Origin: Agromyces aureus
Lineage (GTDB): Bacteria; Actinomycetota; Actinomycetes; Actinomycetales; Microbacteriaceae
Assembly: GCF_001660485.1 (NCBI RefSeq)
Contig: NZ_CP013979.1
Coordinates: 1,674,001 to 1,738,000, forward strand
Length of the DNA stretch: 64,000 nucleotides
Direction: 5' to 3'
This document shows, piece by piece, positions 35,400 to 44,743 of this stretch. The notes beneath the pieces are model-generated. The model was not told the origin of the DNA. It did no database searches and worked only from the letters and a program-made list of their open reading frames with translations. Every line of letters starts with the position of its first letter. Position 1 is the first letter of the stretch. The translations under genes and the position numbers were made by a program.

Positions 35400-36698
35400 G
35401 TGAGCGACGCTCTGAACGCAGCCGAAGGCCAGAAGCCCCTTCAGGCGACCCTGAACTTCCCGGGTGGTACCGCGGAGTTCCCCATTCGTGCCGCCGTCGA
35501 CGGCGCCTCGAGCATCGACCTGTCGACGCTGACGCGACAGACCGGGCTCACCGCTCTCGACTACGGATTCGTGAACACGGCCTCGACGCAGTCCGAGATC
35601 ACCTACATCGACGGCAACCAGGGCATCCTGCGCTACCGCGGGTACCCGATCGAGCAGTTGGCCGAGCACTCCACGTACCTCGAGGTCGCCTGGCTGCTCA
35701 TCTACGGCACCCTGCCGACCGCAGACCAGCTCGGTGAGTTCGACGAGAAGATCCGTCGCCACACGCTGCTGCACGAAGACCTCAAGCGGTTCTTCTCGGC
35801 GCTGCCGCACACGGCCCACCCGATGTCCGTGCTCTCCAGCGCCGTCTCCGCGCTGTCGACGTACTACGAGGGCCAGGACCCCGACGACGTCGAGCTCACG
35901 ATGATCCGCCTGCTCGCGAAGCTGCCCGTCATCGCCGCCTACGCGCACAAGAAGAGCCTCGGCCAGGCGTTCCTGTATCCCGACAACTCGCTGAGCTTCG
36001 TCGACAACTTCCTGCGGCTGAACTTCGGCAACATGGCGGAGCCGTACGAGATCGATCCCACGCTGTCGAAGGCGCTCGACCGCCTCCTGATCCTGCACGA
36101 GGACCACGAGCAGAACGCCTCGACCTCGACCGTGCGCCTCGTCGGCTCCACGGGTGCGAACCTCTACTCGTCGATCTCGGCGGGCATCCAGGCCCTCTCC
36201 GGCCCGCTGCACGGCGGTGCCAACGAGGCCGTGCTGCAGATGCTCGCGCAGATCCGCGACTCGGGCGAGGGTGTCGGCAAGTTCGTCGAGCGCGTCAAGC
36301 GCAAGGAGGACGGCGTCAAGCTCATGGGCTTCGGACACCGCGTCTACAAGAACTACGACCCGCGCGCGACCATCGTCAAGCAGTCGGCCGACGAGGTGCT
36401 CGCGGGCCTCGGCGTGGCCGACCCGCTGCTCGACATCGCCAAGGAGCTCGAGCAGTTCGCCCTGCAGGACGACTACTTCAAGGAGCGTCGCCTCTACCCG
36501 AACGTCGACTTCTACACCGGCGTCATCTACAAGGCCATGGGCTTCCCGACCCGCATGTTCACCGTGCTCTTCGCGATCGGTCGACTGCCCGGCTGGATGG
36601 CGCACTGGCGCGAGATGAACCTCGACACGCAGACCAAGATCGGTCGCCCGCAGCAGCTCTACATCGGTGAGCCCGAGCGCCGCTACCCCGGCGCCTGA
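35400..36698 (+). CDS. gltA: citrate synthase
   Basis: This 432-residue enzyme condenses oxaloacetate and acetyl-CoA. It is the type II (hexameric, long) form. Catalytic residues lie in SGPLHGGANEAVL, GFGHRVYKNYDPRA and NVDFYTGVIY. The RQTGLTALDYGFVNTAS and GNQGILRYRGYPIEQLAE blocks are typical. The GTG at 35400 is preferred because GGGAGG lies 4 bases upstream. An in-frame ATG at 35379 would add seven residues. A strong bidirectional terminator follows. Confidence 0.95.
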   Translation: MSDALNAAEGQKPLQATLNFPGGTAEFPIRAAVDGASSIDLSTLTRQTGLTALDYGFVNTASTQSEITYIDGNQGILRYRGYPIEQLAEHSTYLEVAWLLIYGTLPTADQLGEFDEKIRRHTLLHEDLKRFFSALPHTAHPMSVLSSAVSALSTYYEGQDPDDVELTMIRLLAKLPVIAAYAHKKSLGQAFLYPDNSLSFVDNFLRLNFGNMAEPYEIDPTLSKALDRLLILHEDHEQNASTSTVRLVGSTGANLYSSISAGIQALSGPLHGGANEAVLQMLAQIRDSGEGVGKFVERVKRKEDGVKLMGFGHRVYKNYDPRATIVKQSADEVLAGLGVADPLLDIAKELEQFALQDDYFKERRLYPNVDFYTGVIYKAMGFPTRMFTVLFAIGRLPGWMAHWREMNLDTQTKIGRPQQLYIGEPERRYPGA

Positions 36699-36754
36699 GC
36701 ACCGGCCGCGCTGCCGATCCGTCCGATTCGGGCGAACGGATGCCGCGGCAACCG

Positions 36755-36798
36755 AGACGCCGAAGGGGCGCCGCGTTCGCGCGGCGCCCCTTCGGCGT
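36755..36798. terminator. bidirectional terminator, 20-bp stem with TTCG loop
   Basis: Perfect 20-bp arms (36755-36774, 36779-36798, starting GACGCCGAAGGGGCGC) close a TTCG tetraloop between convergent gltA and the penicillin acylase gene. The UUCG loop makes it exceptionally stable. Confidence 0.85.
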
Positions 36799-36844
36799 CC
36801 GATGCGGCCGCGGGGTCGTGGGCCAGAGCAGGCCGGATTCGGCG

Positions 36845-39496
36845 CTACTCCGCCGCGGGCGCCTCGCTCGACGCCGGATCGGACGCCGGAGCCGAGCCGG
36901 TCACGGGGCGCAGGTCGAGGGTGTCGGTCGCGGCCTCCCGAACCGCATCGAGGCTGAACGGCCAGTCGCGAGTCTCGCCGCGCTGCCACAGCGGCGCCTG
37001 GTCGACGTAGTTCGGGTGGAACGCGTGGCCCGACGCGCCGGTGAGGTTGACCCAGGTCGAGGCGTCGAAGTCGCTCAGGTCGACGACCATGCGCATCGAC
37101 GGCACCCAGTCGACGCCGTAGCCCTGCGTCGCGTCCCAGCCGGTGGCGTTCACGATCGACGATCCGCCGCCGACCTCGTAGGGGCCGCGGTTGAAGAGCC
37201 ATTCGATGGGCGCGATGCCGGAGGTGCCGAAGCTCGGGTTCGTGAGCGTCAGGGTGTGCAGGCGACCCCAGCGCCACGTGTCGGCGTTGCCGCCCATGCG
37301 GCTCGTGGCCTCGCCCCAGGCCTCGTCGAGGGCGTCGGCGATCATCGCGTCCCGGCCGGCGACGCCGAGGCGCTCGTTCGTCCACCAGGCGGCGTCGGGC
37401 TCGCCCAGCAGCGTGCCGACGACCGTGTACCACCGATCGCCGCCGGTCGGGCGGGTCTGCTCGGGCAGCGAGTCGAACATGTCGGCGAGCAGGGTGCGCC
37501 AGAAGACGGCGAAGTACGCGGCCTGCGGGCTGCTCTCGTCGGCCCGGCCATCCCAGTCCGCCAGGAGGTCGGCCCCGCGCGCGGCGTCGCCCGAGAGGTC
37601 GAGTTCGGCGATCACCGGCAGGAATGCGGCGGCGTTCGCATCGCTCGTGTCGAGCTGGATGCGGGTGAAGTCGTCCGACGTGAGTTTCTCGCCCGCGTCG
37701 ATGCGCTCCTTCAAGAGGCGTTCGATGGCCGTGGCCCGGTAGCCGTAGTCCCAGTCGGCGGTGAGGAACGGGCCCCCGTTCGCTACCGCGTTGTTCGCCG
37801 TCACGAGGTAGCCGCGCGGCGGATTGAAGACGCTCGGCAGGTCGTCGAACGCCACCTCGCCCGCCCATCCGACGGCGGTCGTCCAGCCGGGCTGCGGCAC
37901 AGTGCCGTCGCCGGAGGTGCGGATCGGCACGGCACCCGGAGCCTGGTAGCCGATGTTGCCGTCGACGTCGGCGTAGATCAGGTTCTGCGAGGGCACGTCG
38001 AACAGGGCGGCCGCGGCCCGGAACTCGTTCCAGTCGCGGGCGCGGTCGAGCGCGAAGATCGACTGGGCGGTCGTGCCCGGCGTCAGCGCGGTCCACTGGA
38101 GCGACAGCTGGTACTCGCCCTCGGGTGCACCGGACGCCGCTGGGTACCCTTCGGCGACGGCCGCGAAGTCCGAGTCGAGGTCGGTGACGATCGGCCCTCG
38201 CCCGGTGGAGCGCACCGTCACGGTGACGGGGGAGCCTCCGGCGACCTCGATCGTCTCCTCGCGAACCTGCAGCGGCAGCTGCACGCCGTCGAGCTCGTAC
38301 GTGTCGCCCGTGACGCGCTCGAGGTAGAGGTCGGCGACGTCGGGGCCGAGGTTCGTGAAGCCCCACGCGATGCGCTCGTTGTGGCCGATGATGACGCCGG
38401 GCAAGCCCGCGAAAGTGTACCCGGCGGTGTCGAACGTGCACGTCTCGGTGAGGGCGGCGCAGTGCAGGCCCATCTGCGCCCAGATCGACGGCAGGGCCGG
38501 GCCCAGGTGCGGGTCGTTGGCGAGCAGCGGCTTGCCGGATTCGGTGAGCGCGCCCGAGACGACCCACGAGTTGGAGCCGATGTCGTTGCCCTCCGGTCCG
38601 AGCAGCGCCGGGATGCCGTCGAGCGTGGCGCGCAGCGACGTGAGCGCGGCCACGTAGTCGGTCGTGACGGCCCCGGTGGCGGATGCCGCGAGGGGCCCGC
38701 CCGCGGCATCCGTCGCCGTGTCGGCGTTCGCGAGCGGGGTCGGAGTGCCCGTCGAGGCCGTCGCGGCGGCGGCCGGCAACCCGTCGACGATGGTGGGGGC
38801 GGTCGACCAGTCGAAGCCGGGATGCAGGCGCGCCACCTCCGCGGGGGGAAGCGCGGTGGCGAGCAGCGCCCGGTCGATCTCGTCGCCGAGATTGGAGCGC
38901 AGGTCCCAGGCCATGGCCTTGAGCCACGCGATCGAGTCGACGGGGGTCCATGGCTCGGGCGAGTAGCCGGGGTTCTGCAGCCCCAGTACGGCGTATTCGA
39001 GCGAGAGCTCGGAGCCGCTGCGCTCGGCGAGGTAGGCGTTCACGCCCTCGGCGTAGGCCTCGTAGTAGGCACGGGAGGCCTCGTCGAGCAGTGCGTACTC
39101 CGCTTCGGCGACGCCCCGCCAGTTCAGCGTGCGGATGAACGCGTCGGTGCCGACCTGCGTGGCGCCGAAGAGCTCGGCGAGCCGGCCGGCGGTGACGTGA
39201 CGACGGAAGTCCATTTCCCAGAACCGGTCCTGCGCGTGCACGAAACCCTGCGCGTAGAACAGGTCGTGGTCGCTCTCGGCGACGATCTGGGGAATTCCGG
39301 CGTCGTCGCGGTAGACGCTCACGGGTGCGACGAGCCCGGGTGCGTCGATGCGCCCGCTCGTCGTGGGGAACGAACGCTGCACCGTCCACCAGCCGACGCC
39401 GCCCGCCACGAGGACGAGCAGCAGCACGACCGCGAGCGTCCAGGTGAGCGCTCTCAGCCAGCGATGGTGTCGGGTTCTGGGTGCGTCGGTGCCCAC
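36845..39496 (-). CDS. penicillin acylase-family amidohydrolase, membrane anchored
   Basis: This 883-residue Ntn-hydrolase has an N-terminal signal-anchor (about 14-38, WLRALTWTLAVVLLLVLVAGGVGWW). The small-chain part holds DDAGIPQIVAESDHDLFYAQGFVHAQDRFW. The new N-terminal serine after self-cleavage is expected at DIGSNSWVVSG (about residue 310), preceded by a linker rich in Ala, Thr and Gly. Family members hydrolyse amide side chains of penicillins, acyl-homoserine lactones or other acylated amines. The substrate here is not known. The GTG at 39496 has AAGGAG 4 bases upstream. Confidence 0.87.
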   Translation of the reverse strand: MGTDAPRTRHHRWLRALTWTLAVVLLLVLVAGGVGWWTVQRSFPTTSGRIDAPGLVAPVSVYRDDAGIPQIVAESDHDLFYAQGFVHAQDRFWEMDFRRHVTAGRLAELFGATQVGTDAFIRTLNWRGVAEAEYALLDEASRAYYEAYAEGVNAYLAERSGSELSLEYAVLGLQNPGYSPEPWTPVDSIAWLKAMAWDLRSNLGDEIDRALLATALPPAEVARLHPGFDWSTAPTIVDGLPAAAATASTGTPTPLANADTATDAAGGPLAASATGAVTTDYVAALTSLRATLDGIPALLGPEGNDIGSNSWVVSGALTESGKPLLANDPHLGPALPSIWAQMGLHCAALTETCTFDTAGYTFAGLPGVIIGHNERIAWGFTNLGPDVADLYLERVTGDTYELDGVQLPLQVREETIEVAGGSPVTVTVRSTGRGPIVTDLDSDFAAVAEGYPAASGAPEGEYQLSLQWTALTPGTTAQSIFALDRARDWNEFRAAAALFDVPSQNLIYADVDGNIGYQAPGAVPIRTSGDGTVPQPGWTTAVGWAGEVAFDDLPSVFNPPRGYLVTANNAVANGGPFLTADWDYGYRATAIERLLKERIDAGEKLTSDDFTRIQLDTSDANAAAFLPVIAELDLSGDAARGADLLADWDGRADESSPQAAYFAVFWRTLLADMFDSLPEQTRPTGGDRWYTVVGTLLGEPDAAWWTNERLGVAGRDAMIADALDEAWGEATSRMGGNADTWRWGRLHTLTLTNPSFGTSGIAPIEWLFNRGPYEVGGGSSIVNATGWDATQGYGVDWVPSMRMVVDLSDFDASTWVNLTGASGHAFHPNYVDQAPLWQRGETRDWPFSLDAVREAATDTLDLRPVTGSAPASDPASSEAPAAE

Positions 39497-39595
39497 GTCA
39501 CTCCTTCGTGATCGCCCACGGCGATGGCCGCCGCCCGGCGACCTGAGGCACAACTGTAATGGAGCGGGAGGGCGGTGCGAACGGCCCCGACGAAC

Positions 39596-40540
39596 TCAGG
39601 CGTGCAGTGCGGTGTTCAGCGTGACGCCGTGCCCGTCGCGGGAGAGCACTTCGACCCTGCCATTGACCGAATTGCGTCGGAAGAGCAGGTTCGGCACGCC
39701 GGAGAGCTCGACCGCCTTGACCGTGCGATCGCTGCCGCCGAGCACGGCGACCTTGGTGCCGGCGGTCACGTAGAGGCCGGCCTCGACGACCGTGTCGTCG
39801 CCGATCGAGATGCCGATGCCCGAGTTCGCGCCGAGCAGGGCGCGCTCGCCGATCGCGACGCGCTGCGTGCCGCCGCCCGAGAGGGTGCCCATGATCGAGG
39901 CGCCGCCGCCGATGTCGGAGCCGTCGCCGACGACGACGCCCTGCGACACGCGACCCTCGATCATCGAGTTGCCGAGCGTGCCGGCGTTGAAGTTCACGAA
40001 GCCCTCGTGCATGACCGTGGTGCCGGGCGCGAGGTGGGCCCCGAGGCGCACGCGCGAGGCATCCGCGATGCGCACGCGCGCCGGCGTGACGTAGTCGAGC
40101 AGGCGCGGGAACTTGTCGAGGCCGGTCGCGTGGATGCCGGCGCGCTGCAGGGCGGGGCGCAGTCGGTCGAAGTCGGCGGGGTGCACCGGGCCGGCGTTCG
40201 TCCAGACCACGGCCGGCAGGTGCGCGAAGACGCCGTCGAGGTTGATCGTGTTCGGGGCGGCGAGCAGGTGCGAGAGCAGGTGCAGGCGCAGGTACGCGTC
40301 GGCCGTGCTCGCCGGGGCGGCGTCGAGGTCGATCTCGAGCTCGATGACCTCGATGTGCACGTTGCGTCGGGCGTCGTCGCCGGCGAGTGCGGCATGCTCG
40401 GCCGCGAGCGGCGTCGCCGCATCGCCGATGGCCGGCGCCGGGAACCAGGCGTCGAGCACGGTGCCGTCGCCCGCGATGGTCGTGAGACCCGAGGCGGCGG
40501 CGGTGCGGGCGTGGGCGATGGCGGTCTCGTTCGCGGGCAT
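39596..40540 (-). CDS. dapD: tetrahydrodipicolinate N-succinyltransferase
   Basis: This 314-residue enzyme of the diaminopimelate pathway adds succinyl to tetrahydrodipicolinate. The actinobacterial DapD type is recognised by its N-terminal domain and the left-handed beta-helix (about 160-260) with [49 protein letters not shown] and [19 protein letters not shown]. The ATG follows a TACCCT hexamer by 6 bases, so the mRNA is probably leaderless. It is divergent from dapE. Confidence 0.94.
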   Translation of the reverse strand: MPANETAIAHARTAAASGLTTIAGDGTVLDAWFPAPAIGDAATPLAAEHAALAGDDARRNVHIEVIELEIDLDAAPASTADAYLRLHLLSHLLAAPNTINLDGVFAHLPAVVWTNAGPVHPADFDRLRPALQRAGIHATGLDKFPRLLDYVTPARVRIADASRVRLGAHLAPGTTVMHEGFVNFNAGTLGNSMIEGRVSQGVVVGDGSDIGGGASIMGTLSGGGTQRVAIGERALLGANSGIGISIGDDTVVEAGLYVTAGTKVAVLGGSDRTVKAVELSGVPNLLFRRNSVNGRVEVLSRDGHGVTLNTALHA

Positions 40541-40546
40541 GCTCCA

Positions 40547-40617
40547 AGGGTACCGACCGGTGCCGACCCGGGCGGACGGATGACGCGGGGCGACGTCGGC
40601 GGCTCCCCGAATAGACT
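40547..40617. promoter_or_regulatory. divergent leaderless promoters of dapD and dapE
   Basis: Minus-strand TACCCT (40547-40552) lies exactly 6 bases before the dapD ATG. Plus-strand TAGACT (40612-40617) lies exactly 6 bases before the dapE ATG. Only 83 bases separate the two start codons, so any shared regulator would act here. Confidence 0.6.
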
Positions 40618-40623
40618 CGGGGA

Positions 40624-41715
40624 ATGCCCGACGAGACGCCAGCCCCGCTCGATCCGACCGCCGACTCGGTGACGCTCACGAAGGCGATCTGCGACATCCC
40701 GAGCGTCTCGGGCGACGAGACCGTGCTCGCCGATCTCGTCGAGCAGGCGCTCGCCGCGGCATCCCACCTCGAGCTGCACCGCGACGGCGACACGATCGTC
40801 GCGCGCACGCACCTCGGGCGCGAGCGCCGGGTCGTGATCGCCGGGCACCTCGACACCGTGCCGATCAACGGCAACGTGCCGACCCGCTTCGAGCGCGAGG
40901 ACGGCGTCGACTACCTCTGGGGTCGGGGCACGACCGACATGAAGGGCGGGGTCGCGGTCGCGCTCAAGCTCGCGGTCGAACTCGCCGACCCGGTCTACGA
41001 CGTCACCTGGATGTTCTACGACCACGAGGAGGTCTCCGCCGACCTCAACGGGCTCAAGCGTCTCGCCGAGGCGCGGCCCGATCTGTTCGAGGCCGACTTC
41101 GCGATCCTCGGGGAGTCCTCGAACGGGCAGGTCGAGGGCGGCTGCAACGGCACGCTGCGCGTCGAGCTTCGCGCGACCGGCACGCGTTCGCACACGTCTC
41201 GGCCCTGGATGGGCGTGAACGCCATCCACGCGCTGGCTCCGGCGCTCGACCGGCTCGCCGCATTCGAGGCCGAGACCGTCGACGTCGAGGGGCTCGCGTA
41301 CCGCGAAGGGCTCAGCGCGGTCGGCATCCGCGGCGGCGTGGCCGGCAACGTCGTGCCCGACGAGGCCGTGCTCACGGTCAACTACCGCTTCGCGCCCAGC
41401 CGCACGGTCGACGAGGCGATCGAGGCCATGCGAAGGCTCTTCCCCGAGTACGAGCTGACGGTGACGGATGCCTCGGCCGGCGCCCGGCCGGGGCTCCACG
41501 ACCCGTTCGTGCAGGGGTTCCTGGCGGCGGTCGGCGCCGAGGCGCGACCCAAGTACGGGTGGACGGATGTCGCGCGCTTCAGCGCCCTCGGCGTGCCCGC
41601 GGTGAACTACGGGCCAGGCGACCCGAGCCTCGCGCACACCGACGACGAGCGCGTGCGCCTCGACGCCATCGTCGCGTGCGAGGTCGGACTGCGTTCGTGG
41701 CTGACCGGCGCGTGA
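40624..41715 (+). CDS. dapE: succinyl-diaminopimelate desuccinylase
   Basis: This 363-residue M20-family metallohydrolase releases succinate from N-succinyl-diaminopimelate. The zinc-site blocks are visible: [37 protein letters not shown] (catalytic and ligand Glu) and the dimer-domain His in [31 protein letters not shown] lies near the end. It is divergent from dapD, with the dapC product feeding it. Confidence 0.93.
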   Translation: MPDETPAPLDPTADSVTLTKAICDIPSVSGDETVLADLVEQALAAASHLELHRDGDTIVARTHLGRERRVVIAGHLDTVPINGNVPTRFEREDGVDYLWGRGTTDMKGGVAVALKLAVELADPVYDVTWMFYDHEEVSADLNGLKRLAEARPDLFEADFAILGESSNGQVEGGCNGTLRVELRATGTRSHTSRPWMGVNAIHALAPALDRLAAFEAETVDVEGLAYREGLSAVGIRGGVAGNVVPDEAVLTVNYRFAPSRTVDEAIEAMRRLFPEYELTVTDASAGARPGLHDPFVQGFLAAVGAEARPKYGWTDVARFSALGVPAVNYGPGDPSLAHTDDERVRLDAIVACEVGLRSWLTGA

Positions 41716-41722
41716 GCCGGGC

Positions 41723-42991
41723 ATGACCGACCCGACGGAAGCGACCGCTGCGACCGGGGCGACCCCGGGCCGGCGCGCCGACCGCGAGGCCGACCCGTTC
41801 CGCGCGACGCGGTGGTCGCCGCGCGTGCGGTGGCGCCTGGCGCCGTGGTGGCTGCGCGTGATGCTCGTGTTCGCGGGCGCCCGTGCGATCACGACGGTGT
41901 TCGTGCTCACGCTCGCGAGCGTGCAGGGCGCCAACCCGTGGACGGCCGCGAAGCCCGGCTACTTCGAGTTCGCGAACATGTGGGACGCCCGCTGGTACCA
42001 GATCATCCTGCTCTCGGGGTATCCGAGCGCGCTGCCGCAGACCGCCGACGGCCACGTCGCCGAGAACGCGTGGGCGTTCATGCCCGTGTATCCGGCGTTC
42101 GTGGGCATGCTCACCTGGCTCCAGGTGCCGTGGAACGTCGCGTCGGTCGTCATCTCGCTCGCGGCGGGCCTGGGCGCCGCGCTCGTGTTCCACCGGCTCA
42201 TGTCGCGGTTCCTCGAACCCGATCGGGCGATGTTCGCCGTCGTGCTCTTCTGCGTCGCACCGGTGTCGCCGATCATGCAGTTCGGCTACGCGGAGTCGCT
42301 CGGCTACCTGCTGCTCGCGACGGCCCTGCTGCTGCTCGTCGACCGGCGCTACGGCTGGCTGTTCCCGGTCATCGCGCTGTGGTCGTTCACCCGGCCCGGA
42401 GCGCTCGCCTTCGCCCTGACGCTCGGGCTGCACTGGCTGTGGCGCTGGTGGCGGCGACGCGACGACCCGTTCCCGATGCGGGAACGGGTGCTCGCGGCAT
42501 CCGTCACCGTCTTCGCCGTGGTGTTCGGCTTCGGGTGGCTGCTCGTTGCGGCGATCGGCACGGGCGACCTGCATGCCTACACCGACACCGAACTGGCGTG
42601 GCGCGCCGCGTACATCGGCTACGGCGAGCTCGTGCCGTTCACGGCCTGGTTCGAGTCGGGCGGATGGTGGCTCGGACAGCCGCTCGGCACGATCGCCGTC
42701 GTCGCGCTCGTGATCGGGTTCGCGCTCGTGCTCGTCATGCCGGCGGTGCGACGGCTCGGCGTCGACATCCGGCTGTGGTCGGCGAGCTACGCGCTCTACC
42801 TGCTCGCGGTGTTCTTCCCGCAGTCGAGCGTGTTCCGCATCGCCTCGCCGCTGTTCCCCCTGCTCGGCGCCCTGGCGGTGCCGCGAGCGAGGTGGTACCG
42901 CTGGAGTCTCGTCGTGCTCTTCCTGGCCTTGCAGATCGGCTGGCTGCTCATCGCGTGGGGAATCGACGGGCGCGACTGGACTCCGCCCTGA
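41723..42991 (+). CDS. polytopic membrane protein, PIG-V-like GT-C glycosyltransferase
   Basis: This 422-residue protein has about nine to eleven transmembrane segments. The first extracytoplasmic loop contains FANMWDARWYQIILLSGYP, which resembles the WDxxWY and acidic motif of PIG-V mannosyltransferases. Later WSFTRPGALAFALT and the amphipathic loops agree with a GT-C fold. It could add a mannosyl or other sugar from a lipid donor to a cell-surface glycolipid or protein. The acceptor is unknown. The start is 8 bases after the dapE stop, so coupled expression is likely. Confidence 0.72.
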   Translation: MTDPTEATAATGATPGRRADREADPFRATRWSPRVRWRLAPWWLRVMLVFAGARAITTVFVLTLASVQGANPWTAAKPGYFEFANMWDARWYQIILLSGYPSALPQTADGHVAENAWAFMPVYPAFVGMLTWLQVPWNVASVVISLAAGLGAALVFHRLMSRFLEPDRAMFAVVLFCVAPVSPIMQFGYAESLGYLLLATALLLLVDRRYGWLFPVIALWSFTRPGALAFALTLGLHWLWRWWRRRDDPFPMRERVLAASVTVFAVVFGFGWLLVAAIGTGDLHAYTDTELAWRAAYIGYGELVPFTAWFESGGWWLGQPLGTIAVVALVIGFALVLVMPAVRRLGVDIRLWSASYALYLLAVFFPQSSVFRIASPLFPLLGALAVPRARWYRWSLVVLFLALQIGWLLIAWGIDGRDWTPP

Positions 42992-43105
42992 GTCCATTCG
43001 AGTCGTCGTCGGTCGCCCTGCGTCATCCACAGGCTCCCGGCGATTTCTCAGGACTGCTTCCGATGCGGGATAATGGATGGGTACAGCCACGAAAGGGGTA
43101 GCTCA

Positions 43106-43279
43106 ATGGCGGCCATGAAGCCACGCACCGGAGACGGGCCTATGGAGGCTGTGAAGGAGGGTCGGCTGATCATCGTGCGGGTACCGCTCGAGGGCGGCGG
43201 ACGCCTTGTCGTCTCGGTGAACGATGCTGAGGCCAAGGAGCTCTACGACGTGCTCGGCGGCGTCGTCAACCCGGCCTGA
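43106..43279 (+). CDS. DUF3117 family protein
   Basis: This 57-residue protein (MAAMKPRTGDGPMEAVKEGR...) is highly conserved across actinobacteria (Rv1211-type), has no known function, and matches the family along its whole length. The ATG at 43106 follows GAAAGGGG. A GATAAT hexamer at 43069-43074 is a likely -10. Confidence 0.92.
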   Translation: MAAMKPRTGDGPMEAVKEGRLIIVRVPLEGGGRLVVSVNDAEAKELYDVLGGVVNPA

Positions 43280-43376
43280 TCAGATCCATTCGTTTCGAGC
43301 CGAGCCCGCCTGCGGTGCTCGGCTCGAGGCATGTCCGCTCGAGCGCATCGGCGCTCGGGCGGGCTCACGCGAAGCC

Positions 43377-43408
43377 GATGCCGCGTCACGAGGTCGTGAC
43401 GCGGCATC
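43377..43408. terminator. terminator-like palindrome between DUF3117 gene and methyltransferase gene
   Basis: Arms of 15 bases (43377-43391 and 43394-43408, GATGCCGCGTCACGA and complement) with a GG core. The rest of 43280-43499 holds GC-rich direct repeats (CGGGCGCTCG) and no gene. Confidence 0.65.
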
Positions 43409-43499
43409 CGTGATTTCCCGCGGATTCCGGATGCCGCGGGCGGGCGCTCGTGCACGGACGGGCGCTCGCGCGGACGGCGACGGGTCCGCGGCTCGCGCG

Positions 43500-44132
43500 T
43501 CAGGCGCCGAGCTTGACGATCTGCAGCAGCCCGTCGCCGGCGGGCGAGACCGCCGTGGCCACGGCCGCGGAGGCCGACAGCTCGGAGATCAGCGCCCGGA
43601 ACGCCGTCGCCTCGTCGTCGCGGCGCGCGGGATCGGCCACGCGCCCGCGCCACAGGGCCCTGGCCACGAGCACCGACCCGGTCGGTTTCGCGAGCCGGAG
43701 GCCGTGCTCGACGTACTCGATCACCGAGCCGGCGTCGGCGTCGACGAAGACGACGTCGTAGGAGTTCTCGTTCATGCGGGGGAGCACCTCGCTCGCGCGC
43801 CCGGCGATGAGTCGCACACGGGCGGCGGCCACGCCGGCGTCCGCGAAGTTCTCGCGCGCCGCCTGGAGGTACTCGTTCTCGGTGTCGATCGAGGTGAGCA
43901 GGGCGCCGCGGGCGGCCTGCAGCATCCACAGGCCCGAGACGCCGACGCCGGTGCCGATCTCGATGATCGACTCGGCGCGCGCTGCAGCGGAGACGACCGC
44001 GAGCTGCGCGCCCACGGCGGGCGAGACGGGATCGATGCCGAGCTCCATGGACTGCTGGCGCGCGCGGGCGACGGCCTCGCTCTCGACGACGGATTCGTCG
44101 ACGTACTTCCAGTTCAGGTCACGTTCGGACAC
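43500..44132 (-). CDS. O-methyltransferase (family 3, Rv1220c-like)
   Basis: This 210-residue SAM-dependent methyltransferase has the SAM-binding motif IIEIGTGVGVSGLWML (about 57-72). The acidic IDTENEYLQAA follows, then DVVFVDADAGSVIEYVEHGLRL (metal-binding Asp region). It resembles small-molecule catechol-type O-methyltransferases. In mycobacteria its homologue sits beside sigE and tatB, and here it is divergent from tatB. The GTG start at 44132 follows a weak GGAG. The substrate is unknown. Confidence 0.83.
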   Translation of the reverse strand: MSERDLNWKYVDESVVESEAVARARQQSMELGIDPVSPAVGAQLAVVSAAARAESIIEIGTGVGVSGLWMLQAARGALLTSIDTENEYLQAARENFADAGVAAARVRLIAGRASEVLPRMNENSYDVVFVDADAGSVIEYVEHGLRLAKPTGSVLVARALWRGRVADPARRDDEATAFRALISELSASAAVATAVSPAGDGLLQIVKLGA

Positions 44133-44209
44133 GATGCGGCTCCCGGCACTCTCTCAGCTGCCAAGCCTACGTCCAGCCGGGTGTGTGTTTCGGACGCCTC
44201 GCCGCAGAC

Positions 44210-44215
44210 TATCCT
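44210..44215 (+). promoter_or_regulatory. -10 hexamer, leaderless start of tatB
   Basis: TATCCT is followed by exactly 6 bases and the GTG at 44222. Confidence 0.55.
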
Positions 44216-44221
44216 GTAACG

Positions 44222-44614
44222 GTGTTCGGTCTGACGTTCGAGAAACTCCTCATCATCGGGGTGATCGCCGTGTTCCTGCTCGGCCCCGAACGCCTGCCCC
44301 ATTACGCGGCCCAGCTCGGCAAGTTCGTGCGCTCGGTGCGCGACTTCGCGAACGGTGCGAAGGACCGCATGCGCGAGGAGATGGGCCCCGAGTTCGACGA
44401 CGTCGACTGGCAGAAGCTCGACCCGCGTCAGTACGACCCTCGGCGCATCATCCGCGATGCCCTGAGCGACGGCGACCCGTTCGCCGAGCCGGCGGCGGCG
44501 CCCGTCGTCGCGAGAGCCGCGGTCAACGAGAACTCCGCATACCTGCAGCGCAAGCGCAAGCGCGAGGCCCTGGGCGCGGGCGATGCGGCCCCGTTCGACT
44601 CCGAAGCGACCTGA
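44222..44614 (+). CDS. tatB: Sec-independent translocase subunit TatB
   Basis: This 130-residue Tat component has a single N-terminal helix (FGLTFEKLLIIGVIAVFLLGPERLP), then an amphipathic helix and a charged tail, as in TatB. The GPERLP turn is the family mark. The GTG at 44222 is selected because a -10 hexamer lies six bases upstream and family members begin just before the helix. Other Tat genes are not in the window. Its last codons (Ser-Glu-Ala-Thr-stop) are the first unit of a tandem repeat. Confidence 0.88.
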   Translation: MFGLTFEKLLIIGVIAVFLLGPERLPHYAAQLGKFVRSVRDFANGAKDRMREEMGPEFDDVDWQKLDPRQYDPRRIIRDALSDGDPFAEPAAAPVVARAAVNENSAYLQRKRKREALGAGDAAPFDSEAT

Positions 44615-44684
44615 GTCCCGAAGCGACCTGAGTCCCGGAGGGACCTGAGTCCCGGATCGACCGAGCCCGGCATCGACCTGAGCC
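44602..44684. repeat. five tandem 15-17 bp units at the 3' end of tatB
   Basis: The units are 44602-44618, 44619-44635 (identical, CGAAGCGACCTGAGTCC), 44636-44652, 44653-44667 and 44668-44684 (diverged). The first includes the tatB stop codon. This is local tandem duplication of the gene end into the intergenic space. Confidence 0.85.
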
Positions 44685-44690
44685 GCTCGT

Positions 44691-44712
44691 GACGGATGCC
44701 GCGGCATCCGTC
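44691..44712. terminator. 22-base perfect palindrome between tatB and aldehyde dehydrogenase gene
   Basis: Positions 44691-44712 form a perfect palindrome built around GGATGCC-GCGGCATCC, followed by TTCG. Position between convergent genes suggests termination. It is also a prime example of the recurrent octamer. Confidence 0.55.
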
Positions 44713-44743
44713 TTCGAACCGTGACGGATGCCGCAGCGAGGCG

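Noticed and set aside
35148..39389. Very long minus-strand frame across gltA and the penicillin acylase gene
   Set aside because: It is out of frame with the recognisable penicillin acylase and antisense to citrate synthase.
43429..43499. Possible gene in the GC-rich direct repeats before the O-methyltransferase end
   Set aside because: No start with a ribosome site and no codon pattern. The sequence is explained by a terminator and local repeats.
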